Shown one piece after another: positions 54,289-64,000 of a stretch of 64,000 bases of DNA. The notes beneath the pieces were generated by a model. That model was not told where the DNA came from, did not search any database, and worked only from the letters and a program-made list of their open reading frames with translations. Made by a program: the position numbers and the translations under genes. Numbering within the stretch: the first letter of the stretch is position 1; each line of letters begins with the position of its first letter. This stretch comes from Rusavskia elegans. Lineage: Eukaryota > Ascomycota > Lecanoromycetes > Teloschistales > Teloschistaceae. The stretch is taken from the NCBI GenBank assembly GCA_011316305.1, contig SAUG01000050.1, positions 372,001 through 436,000 of the forward strand. The letters are read 5' to 3'.

Positions 54289-57084
54289 ATGCTGCTTCCA
54301 CTCCTTGCCCTTATCAGCACAGCTACTGCTGCCAATGTCGCCTTATCTGGCACCACCAAATACGTCGAGGCAGCTACACCTGATGGACAAGCAGTCTGGT
54401 TGAAAGATGCACGGAAGCCTGCACTCTATACTCAGAATTTTGGAGACTGTCTGGGCAGCTCCCTCATCAACGTCACCCGCTTCGATGCCGCCTATTACAA
54501 AGACAACATGACAGTGCTTTTCCATCTAGAAGGCAATACTAATGTTGCTAACGAGAGCTTGATGAGTATGTCTGCAATTCCGTGGCACCGTCCCTGACTG
54601 ACCACCAACAGTGTACATTGGAGTATTCGCCTACGGTGAGGCTCGCTTCGATCTTACCTTCAATCCATGCAATGCCCAAATCTACAGGTACTTCCGTCTC
54701 CCTGTTCGCGTCTGGCCTTGCTGACAACGTCCAGTCTCTGTCCGATGAACCGTAGCGTTCCTATCGAAGCCAATGGCATCATCCCTGTATCCGAGTCGGA
54801 TGTTGCTGGAATTCCCCCCATCGCCCTCAATATCCCTGATTTCGAAGGGCAGGCAATCCTCCGCATCTTTGCCAACTCCACTCAGTCACAAGTCGGCTGC
54901 TACTCGGCCGTTGTAACCAACGGCGCAACCTTTTCCCATCCGGCCGCGGTCGGTACCGTGTTGGGAATCTTCACCATCGTCGCCATCGCTGCCTCATTCG
55001 CTACAGCAGTCTACGGCAACCATATACCCACTACTCGCACACACTACGCCCATTCGCTCTCTGTCTTGGTCGTCTTCTCCGTCTTCCATCACATATTCTT
55101 CACGGGGTCTTTGTCAGTCAACTGGCCTAGTGTGCTGCCCGCTTTTTGGAGCAACTTTGCTTGGTCCGGTGGCATGATATACAGCAAATCCATGCAGAAC
55201 AGTGTCAACCAGCTAATTGGTAGCAATAAAGGGAATACGAGCATCGTCGGAGCGGCGGGATCCGGATCGGCAGCAGAGGATCTCGGCGGAGGCTACGAGA
55301 TCTCGCAGATCTACAAGAGGTCCTTTTCCACTCTCTTCCGCCGTGACATGAATTCTCTGGGCGATCGTTTACAGCATCTACGCTCCGTCAAGCTCGAGAA
55401 CCACCTTGCGAAGCGAGCCTTAGCTAATGCAACTGAGGGTTACAATTGGTATGGCACTCCGGTCAAGCCTGGTCTACCTCTACCAGGAAACTTTTCGGGC
55501 TTCGCCGGCACACTTGCGCAAGAAAATATTCCTGCATCGAATGCTTTCATGACAGGTTTCCTCTGGTTCCTGATCCTTGTTGTTGTGGTTGCAGCTGCTG
55601 TAGTAGCCTTCAGGTGGATCCTTGAGGCGCTCGTCAAATACAAACAACTCAACGAAAACAGACTAGCATTCTTCCGTGAACACTGGCTTGGGTATACTGC
55701 TGTGGCTGCTCTCCGCGCAACCGTCATCGGATTCTTCATGATCGTCTACCTCGCCCTGTTTCAGTTCACGTACAAAGGATCAGCTGGGGTTACTGCTATT
55801 GCAGCACTGGTATTTATTGTCTTCTTTTTCGGAATCTTTGGCTTGGCCGGATATGCATGCTATTACCGTCTTCATTCCGGATCCTATGCAATCAAACGAG
55901 ATCGAATGCATTTCGAATCAAAGAAAGTACTTGGTTTCCTGCCTTGGGTCGGATTGGAGCTTGAAAGCCAGAGGTCAGAGAAGACACAAGCCAGATCGTC
56001 CTTTGTCTCCATGCCATGGTGGGGTGTTCATTATGTTATTGAAGATGCTCATCAGATCTCGGTGCAACAAGACGAAGATTACATCAAAAAGTTTGGCTGG
56101 CTTGCTGCTCGCTTCCGACGAACACGATGGTGGTTCTTTGCGTTGTGGCTTACTTACGAATTTGTCCGAGCCTGCTTCTACGGCGGTGCTGCTGGGCATC
56201 CAATGACACAGGTCTTTGGGCTTATGGCGGTCGAGTTCATTGCACTGATAACGATCGTGAAGTTGCGACCTTTTGAGGGAGCTCGTTTGAATGCGTTGAT
56301 GGTCTACCTCCTTGGTTTCAGCAAGGTCGCTACCCTCGCGCTGTCGGCAGCTTTCGATATTCGCTTTAACCTAGCCCGCATCAACACCACAGTCATTGGG
56401 GTTGTGATTATCGTTATCCAAGGCCTCCTTGCGAGCGCCACACTTCTAGCGATTGTTTTCGGTGCTATATCCAGTTACATGTCGGTAACACGCGACCGCG
56501 AAGCGTTCAGGCCTCGCAAGTGGGAACCCTACCGAGAAAGATACTTTGCCCATCTCGAGAAGAGCGCACCGGACGCTCCTACGGTCAAGCCAACTACTCC
56601 AATGCCTGAAGCACCCAAAGAGCCCTACTTCCGCGTCACGTCTGTCCGACGTGAGCCGAAAATCGAGGACACTGACCCAGACTGTATCGATGCGACCAGC
56701 TCCCGTACTTCCGTTGCCCCTGCGGCTGCTGTTGGTAGCCGTACGGGTAGCCGAAGAAACAGTCTACACTCTGCGCACATGTCCAGCAGCAATCTTCCAT
56801 TTGGCGCACGTTCCCATCGGACCAGTTGGAGCACTAGGGACTTCAGTGGTTGGCAAGAAGCCCAGCACAGCAATCGAAGCTCACATATGATGAGTGGCTC
56901 CCGTATGCCCAGTAAAGCGGGCGAAGGCAGTCTGCGTGAGCAGACCAACCATGAGCGAGTCCGTACACCAGCTAGAAGCCCCGGTCCAGGCATTCCCTTG
57001 CAAGTCCGCAAACAGCGCAACGACAAAGGGAAAGAGAAGGAAGCTCCACTTGATGAGTGGAGCAGCGAAGAGGCAAGGGCGTGA
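54289..57084 (+). CDS. TRP-like/FLC family membrane protein with ML-like domain
   Basis: Exons 54289-54565, 54612-54687 and 54735-57084 give 900 aa. MLLPLLALISTATAA is a signal peptide. The lumenal ML-like lipid-binding domain (about 20-195) has paired cysteines (FGDCLG, NPCNAQ, LCPMNRS, GCYSAV) and NxT/NxS sites. It is followed by about nine membrane segments (about 205-225, then 410-720) of the TRP-like fold, including FSKVATLALSAAFD. The cytosolic tail is Ser/Arg-rich. The layout is that of yeast Flc1-3 and S. pombe Pkd2-type proteins. They act in ER/plasma-membrane calcium or FAD handling and in cell-wall integrity; which of these applies cannot be read here. The start is the ATG before the signal peptide. 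Introns are 46 and 47 nt. Confidence 0.88.
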
Positions 57085-58421
57085 GAGGGACAACTCATCC
57101 CGGCAATAACGATTTTCTACGAGACAGACGACGCTCGCAATATCTAATATTGGCATGGCCATGACTGAAGTGGATATTCCCTCCCGAAAGAGATGACATG
57201 CTGGCATGCCAATCATATGACAGCCTCTTCTAACGAATGGCCCGAGGATACATAATATCAGCATTCATCTGGCGTTTTGTGAGCATCTAGGCGTTGCTTG
57301 CCGGCTATTCCAAATTGTATAGAGATAGATGGTCGGCAGCCTCTCATTGCGTTGGCGTTCCTCAGCAAAGGTCTTGCGAGACCCAGGAGTTGGCCTTTCT
57401 ACCGTGGTGCGGTACGCTGTAGGCATGAGCGGCAGGCGTGCATTTACAAGGCAATAATACATCAATTGACCTGTTTGCATTGTTGCGTCCAGCGTCCTGC
57501 GGGTGGCGTAAGGTATGATAGGTAGATGTCAAGATTCCCAAGACTGACGACGTCTTCATTCAAGTCCTAGGACCCTTTGAATTATTTTTTGAATCTATCA
57601 CATTACATTTTGGTGAGAGGATCCCAAATATAATCCCATTGTAACCTATTTGGACTATTGCTCTTCGTCTCTTTACCCCAAAAACATCCAATTGAACACA
57701 TTCTCCACCCCAATGATTACCCTGTCCCATCCTTACACTACCATCCATGTGAAGACCCCCAAGTCAAACGATTATGCAAAGGCCTTTTCGGGAATAGGAG
57801 CGTGGGAAATCAACTCAGCTCAATGATGTGGCTGAAATATATCTCAACGGTTGAGGGGGGAAAAAGGGGTATACTCGATTGAAACGCTCCAGTGTATATG
57901 GTAGTTGTTACAGCGAGATGAGACGTGGCATTTAGATATGCTATTGAAGATTTCTGCCTTACTTGGATACGGCGAAGGATCATACATACAGAGGTTTGGG
58001 GTAGCCTTTTTCTTGGTGGTAATGTCGTTACGATTGCTTTCTTTCGGATGTGCTATATGCTTAGCGGTTGCTGGCCCGACAAGGGGCCTGGAGGAGAAAA
58101 ATATGAGCAAGACAGTGAGCAGAAACCCGATACTGACGTGAGCAATCCATGTCACCGATGGGCGAGATCAGGATGCGATTCAGTCAATCAATCGTTATCA
58201 TGTATTTTCCCCCTTGCTCTGCTGATGCTACCTGCCGTTCGCTCATCAATGTATCCTCCTCGTTCACCGTGCTCCTTGTCCATAACGCATTAGCTACTGG
58301 CCAGCAGTCAATCATACCGAAAGAGGAAAGCATAAGAACACATGGAGGCAGAAGGGACTGAAAGTGCAAAGTACATTTCAAAAGACACGCCAGAAATGAA
58401 ATCCAGTAAAGGTCCACCATC
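57085..58421. other. Intergenic between convergent FLC-like and sidB genes
   Basis: A 1.34-kb stretch without a supported gene; a 103-codon minus-strand frame with one hydrophobic segment (57844-58155) has no family features. Confidence 0.5.
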
Positions 58422-60574
58422 TCAGAAGATCGTACCGAACGATCCATCCGTAGCGATGGGTTTCTTTGGACTGCCTTTTTGACCATTGACATCGATGGCG
58501 GGCTTGCGATGCCTAACGAGAAGGTTAACTTGATCCACAACGCAACTTTGATAGCGAACGTACCTGAAGGTAAAGCCCACGAACAACCCCTTGCCCATCT
58601 TCTCATCCCGGTCCGCCATGTTCTCCAAAGCCGTCTGCTTGTCATGAACCTCCTTGTACTTGGCCATATCCGCTTCATTCGAGAAGTCATCAAAATATCC
58701 CGCGTCAGTCTCGCTGTCTAGATCCGGTACGAAAGGCGCTCGCTGCTCTTTCAGTTTGGACCAGTCTACTTCGGCGAAGTATACATGCTTGTAGATCTCG
58801 TTGATGTTCTTGAAACGCTTGAATTGGGAATTCACACAACGGGTGATGAGATCCCATGTCCGGTTACTGACGAAGTAGTTGGGGTTTTCATACTCGGGTC
58901 TCTTGAGAACCTTTTGCCAGCGGCGGAGGTTATGCCATGTTTCGTCAACAGTTGCACCAGCAAACGGTGGGAATCCGGTGAGTGCTTCGAAAAGCATGCA
59001 GCCCAAGCTCCAGTAGTCGACAGTGAAGTCGTATTCCTCCCCAGTGAGGACTTCGGGTGCCATATAGTCGGGTGAACCTACGATAGACTTGGCGTAGTTC
59101 ACTTCCCGATTCCTCAGAGACCGGTAGCCTTCGCGGCGTTCATCCGCAGTGCGTTTTTCCGTGGGGTTGCCGAACGGTACCGACATATTGCCAACTTCTT
59201 CGAGTTTGATACGCATAGACTCCAGCTTCCCAGGTGACAGCATCCCAGCTGCAAGGCCAAAGTCAGTCAGCTTGACGTGGCCGTTGCCGTCGACAAGGAA
59301 GTTCTCCGGTTTCAGATCCCGATGGATGTAGCCAAGTTGATGGAGAGCGTCAACGCAGCAGAACATCTCTGAGATATAGAAGCGGGCATGACGGTTGTGG
59401 AGGACCCCGGTGTTGTTGAGAAGCGTGCGGAAGTCGCCTCCAGGCACGTACTCCTACAAGAGGTTAATGAAAATTGTTATCCCGCCAGTGGGCACGATGC
59501 ACATACCATAGCAAGGTAGATGCTCTGTTCGTCTTGGAAAGCATACAGTAACCTGACTAACCAGTCGCTCTTGGCTGCGGTCAGGATATCTCTTTCCGTC
59601 AGGATATGTCTGATTTCGTCCAATTTGAAAAGAAGCTTCTTGCTCATCACCTTGAGAGCACAAACCTCCTTGGTGTCCTTCTTTTTGGCCAAAAAGACCT
59701 GCCCGTAGCCGCCTTGTCCGACCTGAGTGAGGATCTGAAAATCGCCTTGGCGAAGCCTGGTTCGACGTTTTCGAAGATTGGCGCGCTCTCTTCCTAGCCA
59801 CTGTTTCCTGGCTTGCTCATAATCCTCAGCCGGTGTTTCTGGCGGAGGAGGCATGGAAGACTCGAATGCTGCTTGGCGGCTTTGGCGGGTATGGACGTAG
59901 CTCAGGAGGTCGAAATAATGATCGAGGAAATCTGGACAGTGTTAGTATTCCAAAGTACGATCCATGTGGTCAACCTTACATAACTGCGCTACATTGACCA
60001 AACGCTTCACCTTTGGCGACTGGCATTTCTCCAACTCCTCTGGTGTGAGACCTCTTTGAAGGTTATAACGAGTTTTCGTGCTCTGTTCTGAGTTTTCTCT
60101 CGACATGTAGGGTTCCTGACGAGAGATAGCAGCCTGATTGGGATTGAAACCCGCTTCTTTAGTCTGGCGTATACCTGACAGGGCGTTCTCCTTGTTTGAC
60201 TGCCGCGAAGGACTCCCTGGAGTCGGAAGGCTGTCATTGGTATGCTCATCCAAGGGCTGCCGGTTGGCTTTGTTGGGCGAATGAGGAGTGAGCTGCTGTC
60301 GAGCTGCCTTGGTTGGACTGGAGGGAGCAAGTTTCATGGCATTGTCGAATACATTGGGCAAGTCATTGGCGCCCGGTGGGAGGAGTTTCTTGCTTGGGCT
60401 TCCTTGAGGGGTTGCGTAAGGGGAGGTGAAGCCGGCACTGGTAGGCGTCTGAGGCCTTTCATTCTCGTATTGGTTGTTTGCGGAGCGAGTGTGTAGTAGT
60501 GGAGGAGGCATAGGCAGAGTAAAGTCTGGCCGGCTTCGTCCATCGGATGAAGGAGACAGCGGATTCGAGGCCAT
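58422..60574 (-). CDS. sidB: NDR-family kinase SidB/Dbf2 (septation initiation network)
   Basis: Minus-strand exons 60574-59980, 59931-59507, 59453-58564 and 58512-58422 give 666 aa. After a disordered Ser/Pro-rich N-terminus comes the Mob1-binding helix region (YFLDHYFDLLSYVHTRQSR). The kinase domain has GQGGYGQVFLAKK, ALKVMSKK, HRDLKPEN, DFGLAAGM, the long NDR insert, and the activation-loop SIVGSPDYMAPE. The hydrophobic motif FVGFTF spans the last splice, joined to RHRKPAIDV. With Mob1 this kinase is the end point of the septation initiation/mitotic exit network and triggers septum formation. The last intron (51 nt) is in frame and stop-free. I take the Met at 60574 as start; an in-frame Met 84 bases upstream is possible. 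Confidence 0.93.
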
Positions 60575-61539
60575 CGTATGAAGATAATCCGTCCCACGTT
60601 GAGACAACAGATCTGTTATACCACTCACATACACGTAGGCCTGCAGAGAAAAGGGCAACGCTGGTCAATTATATTCAATCGTCATCGTCTGAGTACATAT
60701 TCTGGGCGTATTTGTGGCTGCAACACAGCAACCGACCTAGCAACCGAGACGCGTCATAGGGCTGAAACAAACGGCGCTTCCGCGCGTCTGCTTTCTCAAG
60801 CAGCACCGTCAGTCAACCTCCACTCATACAGTAGCCTGTCAAAGTACAAGGCATTGGCAGGTTCGCATCGTCCATTAACTATGACACTCTCTGACTGGTC
60901 GCAAATGGATCCAAGACTAAAGAGTATTGAGAAATCGGCTCACCGTTGTTCGGATTGGGAGATGTACGGGCATTCGAGGTGTCGAATACAGTCCCCATGG
61001 ATTGTGTGCTTCAGTGGCCTGGTCTTACCCTTGCATTTGTCGTAGGCAACGCAGCGCCCCAAAAATGGTCTATCCCGTCCAGAGTGGTTCGTGCCAAGAA
61101 GACGAGAACTTAGAGTACTGTGAGAACGCATTGGGCAATGCTTTAAGCTTCTTTGCCAAAGACGACTGAACACCTTTGTATGCGATTGTGCTTTGATCCG
61201 ATCTCCAATGATCGCCTCTACCTTCTCCTTTTTGCACGGGAACGAAGACGGCACATCGTGGTTGACCACTTGTATCTGTAAGTTGTTGAGCTCAAGTGAA
61301 GGACTATAGTAGAACATTACCCCTACGTCGACGCACCGGTCACCTTTTTTAGGAGCACTAGTACGCCGATTAGGCATCTACGCCGCCCCTTACTTTTCTT
61401 GACGCGACTCGAGCAATTCAGACCAAGCAGATCCTTCGTATAACAGCTGCATGATCTTGCCGTGGTCGTCGTTCGAAGCCATCCCCTTTTGTGCATGATT
61501 TGATTTAGCTGAACCCCTGACGGCTGTCGAGAAGACATC
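60575..61539. promoter_or_regulatory. Divergent region between sidB and REC8
   Basis: A 965-bp stretch between divergent starts of a mitotic-exit kinase and a meiotic cohesin; no coding signal I can support. Confidence 0.5.
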
Positions 61540-64000
61540 ATGTTCTACAGCCACGAAAGTCGGGCCAACTCTCCCTTTTGGCAACGACATTGACCGTGCT
61601 TACACGCTTGCAGTCCTCACATCCCGCGAAAGTGGAGTGGCTACTGTCTGGTGAGTACCTTACTTGACATCCCCAGGAACTCATCCTTCAAGAGCACTCA
61701 CGTCCCAGGCTGGTCGCCACACTCGGCTCCCGGTCGAATTTGAAGAAGGTCAACCGCAAGGCCATTCTCGAGGTCGACGTGCCTAAGACATGCGGCGTCA
61801 TTATCAACCCAGAAGCCCCGATGGCTCTACGTCTGCAGAGTAACTTGCTGTAAGCTCAGCTTGCTCCCCGTTCGACGACTGCTGATCGAGTTTAGCTATG
61901 GTGTTTCACGCGTCTACCTTCAACAATGCGGTTACACCCTTTCCGACGCGCAAAGTATCCAAACGAACCTGAAGATGCTGTCCAAAGCCATCCGGACTAC
62001 CTCCCTGGATCCTAGTGCTGGCAAAGCCCGGTGAGTACCATCTGGCCATCATTCACACATTAATTTTAATTTCTCCTCCAGCCCTGACCAGCTCGTACTT
62101 GAGGACGATCCTGCCTTCGTTCCGGACATGGTCCTTCCTGGACTTGATTTCGATTTGGCAAACCTGGACATCTCCACCGACGCGTCCTCAAAGAGATCGA
62201 GCATTCTCTCAACCCAATCTCATCGTTCTAGTGTTTCCAGTCAGCACGGCCATGAAGAATCCATGCTTGAGCTTGTTATCCCATCTTCCGATGATGGCGG
62301 CGCTGGGGGCCTCGGTGGTTTCATTGTTCCCTCGAGCGACCGAGCATCTGTCCGACCTATTGCAACAGTAGGCGATTTGATTTGTGAAGCTGAGGACGAC
62401 TTCAACCTCGACCCTGGCTTCATCTTCGACTATGATGGAAATCTGATACCTACCGGCGACGATGCCCTCCCACCTCAGCCAGATCCAGCACAGCCTGTGA
62501 CTGGACGTATCCGGAGTGATTCTGGTGTAAGCGTTCAGGTTCGTCGAGAGTTGGAGGAAAGATTGCAAGCGGGTCAACTTCAAGTGAGTCAAACCTGATT
62601 CTTCATGCCAAGCTCTGATAAACCCAGCAGCTTGGTGATCCGATGGACCTCGACCTGAACTTCCCAAGAGCTGATGAAGAGGATCTCATTCTTCCACAAG
62701 CTGAGGCATTTCCTCCCATCGCCCCTCAAGCCCAGGCGGAGAGCGGCTTCCTGCGATCCTCAGCCACACCTCATAAAGAAACCTCCTCCGACAACGCACT
62801 TGCTCTCCAACAACGAAAGCGTCGTGGACCTAAGGTACTTCCGTACGACGAGACGCAAGAACTTCGCAATTCCGTACTCGCCCAATGGAACACCGATTAC
62901 CTAGCAAATATGGTACACACGAAGAAGACCAAACTTCAGCACAAGGCTATGACAGCCGCAAAGCACAACGCCGCCTCCTGGGTATTCGGCGCAGGCATCG
63001 GAGGTGTCGGTCTTGGTCTGGGCGCTTCCAAGATGAAAGGTCCCCTCGCAGAGATGTTTTCAGGTGACGCCCTGATGCAAGCCTTGACGGGTACATCAGC
63101 TTCAGCCACCGGAAAGAAACGCAGCCGAAGTGGAGATGACACTGATGATTCCGATGCCGAAGAACGACGAGTAAGGATGAGAGAAGAGGACGCAGAGGTT
63201 GGCCGTGCTCAGGGGTTCCATCTTGAAGATGACGACACATTGAATTTGCCAGCTAGCGAGGTAAGTAGTAAAAGTACCGAATAATCAACTCTCACTCATT
63301 ATCATCAGGCAATCGAAATGGGTCGACACGACCTACCAGCACTGGAAGACTCCCTGCAATTCCCCTGGAACAGAAGCGCATCAGCTCGCGACTCCCGCCA
63401 AGGCTCCATCGGTCGCGGCCAGGGATTCGGAAGCAGCATCGGCGGCTTCGGCACCAGCGGCGGTCGACCAAGCTCTCTCCCCGTCATCGGAGGCCCAACC
63501 TCAATGGACCGTCGTGCAAGTCGAATCACCAGTGCCAGCCCGCTCATCGGCCGCGGAGGACCAGAACGCTACAGCGATCTCGAAATCCCCAATTTCGACG
63601 AGGAGAACGAACTCCTAGGTGGCCCATCGACTTCGATCGCGGGAGACGATTTTCAGCTCCATGGGCCGGCAGCAGGCGTTGATACGCAGACGGCAGCAAA
63701 ATCTCAATGGATGAGAGCGACGCTGGATGCTGAGAGTAACAATTTTCTGGAGTTCGTCAAGACTGAGGTTGCGACCAAAGCTGCACGAGCCGACGGCGAA
63801 GAAGCGGAAGATGAGCTCTCGGGCACTGGCGTCACGGTTCCGAATTCGGTTTTCTTTGAGGATCTCCTGCCTCCGGCACATAATACCAAGACCGTCGCGG
63901 CTCAGGCTCTACTTCACGTCCTGGCTCTGGCGACGAAGGGGATGCTGAATGTCAAGCAAAAGGAAGATTATGGTCCCATTGACCTGGGATTGGTGGCAGG
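61540..64000 (+). CDS. REC8: Meiotic cohesin kleisin Rec8 (3' partial)
   Basis: Exons 61540-61558, 61614-61650, 61709-61849, 61896-62030, 62082-62583, 62631-63260 and 63309->64000. The first, 19-nt exon encodes MFYSHE; joined to exon 2 it reads MFYSHEILTSRESGVATVW, the kleisin N-terminus that binds Smc3. LVATLGSRSNLKKVNRKAIL and YGVSRVYLQQCGYTL follow. The middle is acidic, Ser-rich and low in conservation. The start of the C-terminal Smc1-binding winged helix (AAQALLHVLALATKGML) is reached before the window ends. The match to Rec8 rather than mitotic Scc1/Rad21 rests on the ILTSRESGVATVW form and the body sequence. Rec8 holds sister chromatids in meiosis and is cut by separase at anaphase I/II. 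Intron 5 ends in CAGCAG, so two acceptors three bases apart are possible. Confidence 0.88.

Noticed and set aside
54238..54291. Upstream non-ATG start for the FLC-like gene
   Set aside because: The ATG at 54289 begins a clean signal peptide, as expected for the family.
60572..60658. Upstream in-frame Met adding 28 residues to SidB
   Set aside because: Kept only as an alternative; the added segment shows no conservation I recognise and the start at 60574 opens the typical Ser/Pro-rich N-terminus.
1..64000. CRISPR arrays, rRNA, clear tRNA or a secondary-metabolite gene cluster
   Set aside because: None found; the short tandem repeats lack spacer structure and no backbone biosynthetic enzyme is present.

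Overview
The window looks like nuclear DNA of a filamentous ascomycete (Pezizomycotina). Genes are split by many short introns of about 45-70 nt with GT..AG ends and CTAAC/CTGAC-like branch sites. The recognisable proteins are typical of moulds (AreA, MtfA, NimA, SidB/Dbf2, the DASH subunit Hsk3, Rec8). One dead transposon carries the C-to-T pattern of repeat-induced point mutation (RIP). I cannot fix the class from sequence alone; Dothideomycetes or a related class is plausible. Both ends of the window cut a gene: an HSP12-like gene on the left and REC8 on the right.

Layout. 0-9.6 kb is gene-dense: HSP12-like stress protein (partial), a WBP11-domain splicing protein, the mRNA export helicase SUB2, the RNase P subunit Rpr2, a histidine acid phosphatase and a broken glycoside hydrolase (GH128/Asl1-like). 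9.6-15.1 kb has no gene I can support. 15.1-24.2 kb carries a Zn(II)2Cys6 regulator, a CNL1-like BLOC-1 subunit, ribosomal protein eS30 and the C2H2 regulator MtfA. 24.4-29.0 kb is again gene-poor. 29.0-44.0 kb holds an ankyrin/double-BTB protein diverging from the mitotic kinase NimA across a promoter with a perfect CRE site, then a ketopantoate-reductase-like protein with a long disordered tail, the kinetochore DASH subunit Hsk3 and the nitrogen regulator AreA. 44.0-47.8 kb is gene-poor. 47.8-50.0 kb has a monocarboxylate-type MFS transporter and a secreted CREG-like protein, convergent with each other.

50.1-53.5 kb is one complete but dead hAT transposon: 8-bp target duplication, 21-bp terminal inverted repeats, GC-rich subterminal repeats, a RIP-destroyed transposase, and inside it a roughly 220-bp segment that escaped RIP and has a tRNA-like head on the minus strand. 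54.3-64.0 kb returns to conserved genes: a TRP-like/FLC membrane protein, the septation kinase SidB/Dbf2 and the meiotic cohesin kleisin Rec8.

The genes do not form one pathway. Functional themes are cell-cycle and chromosome machinery (NimA, SidB, Hsk3, Rec8), RNA processing (WBP11, SUB2, Rpr2) and regulators of nitrogen and secondary metabolism (AreA, MtfA, an unnamed Zn2Cys6 protein). I found no biosynthetic gene cluster, CRISPR array, rRNA or convincing tRNA. The signals most worth following are the hAT with its RIP-exempt insert, a recurrent intergenic TACGGAGTA element that also forms palindromes, the probably inactive reductase fused to a disordered tail, and stop-free three-fold introns in two kinases and the BTB gene. 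All exon coordinates come from reading splice sites and conserved protein frames by eye.
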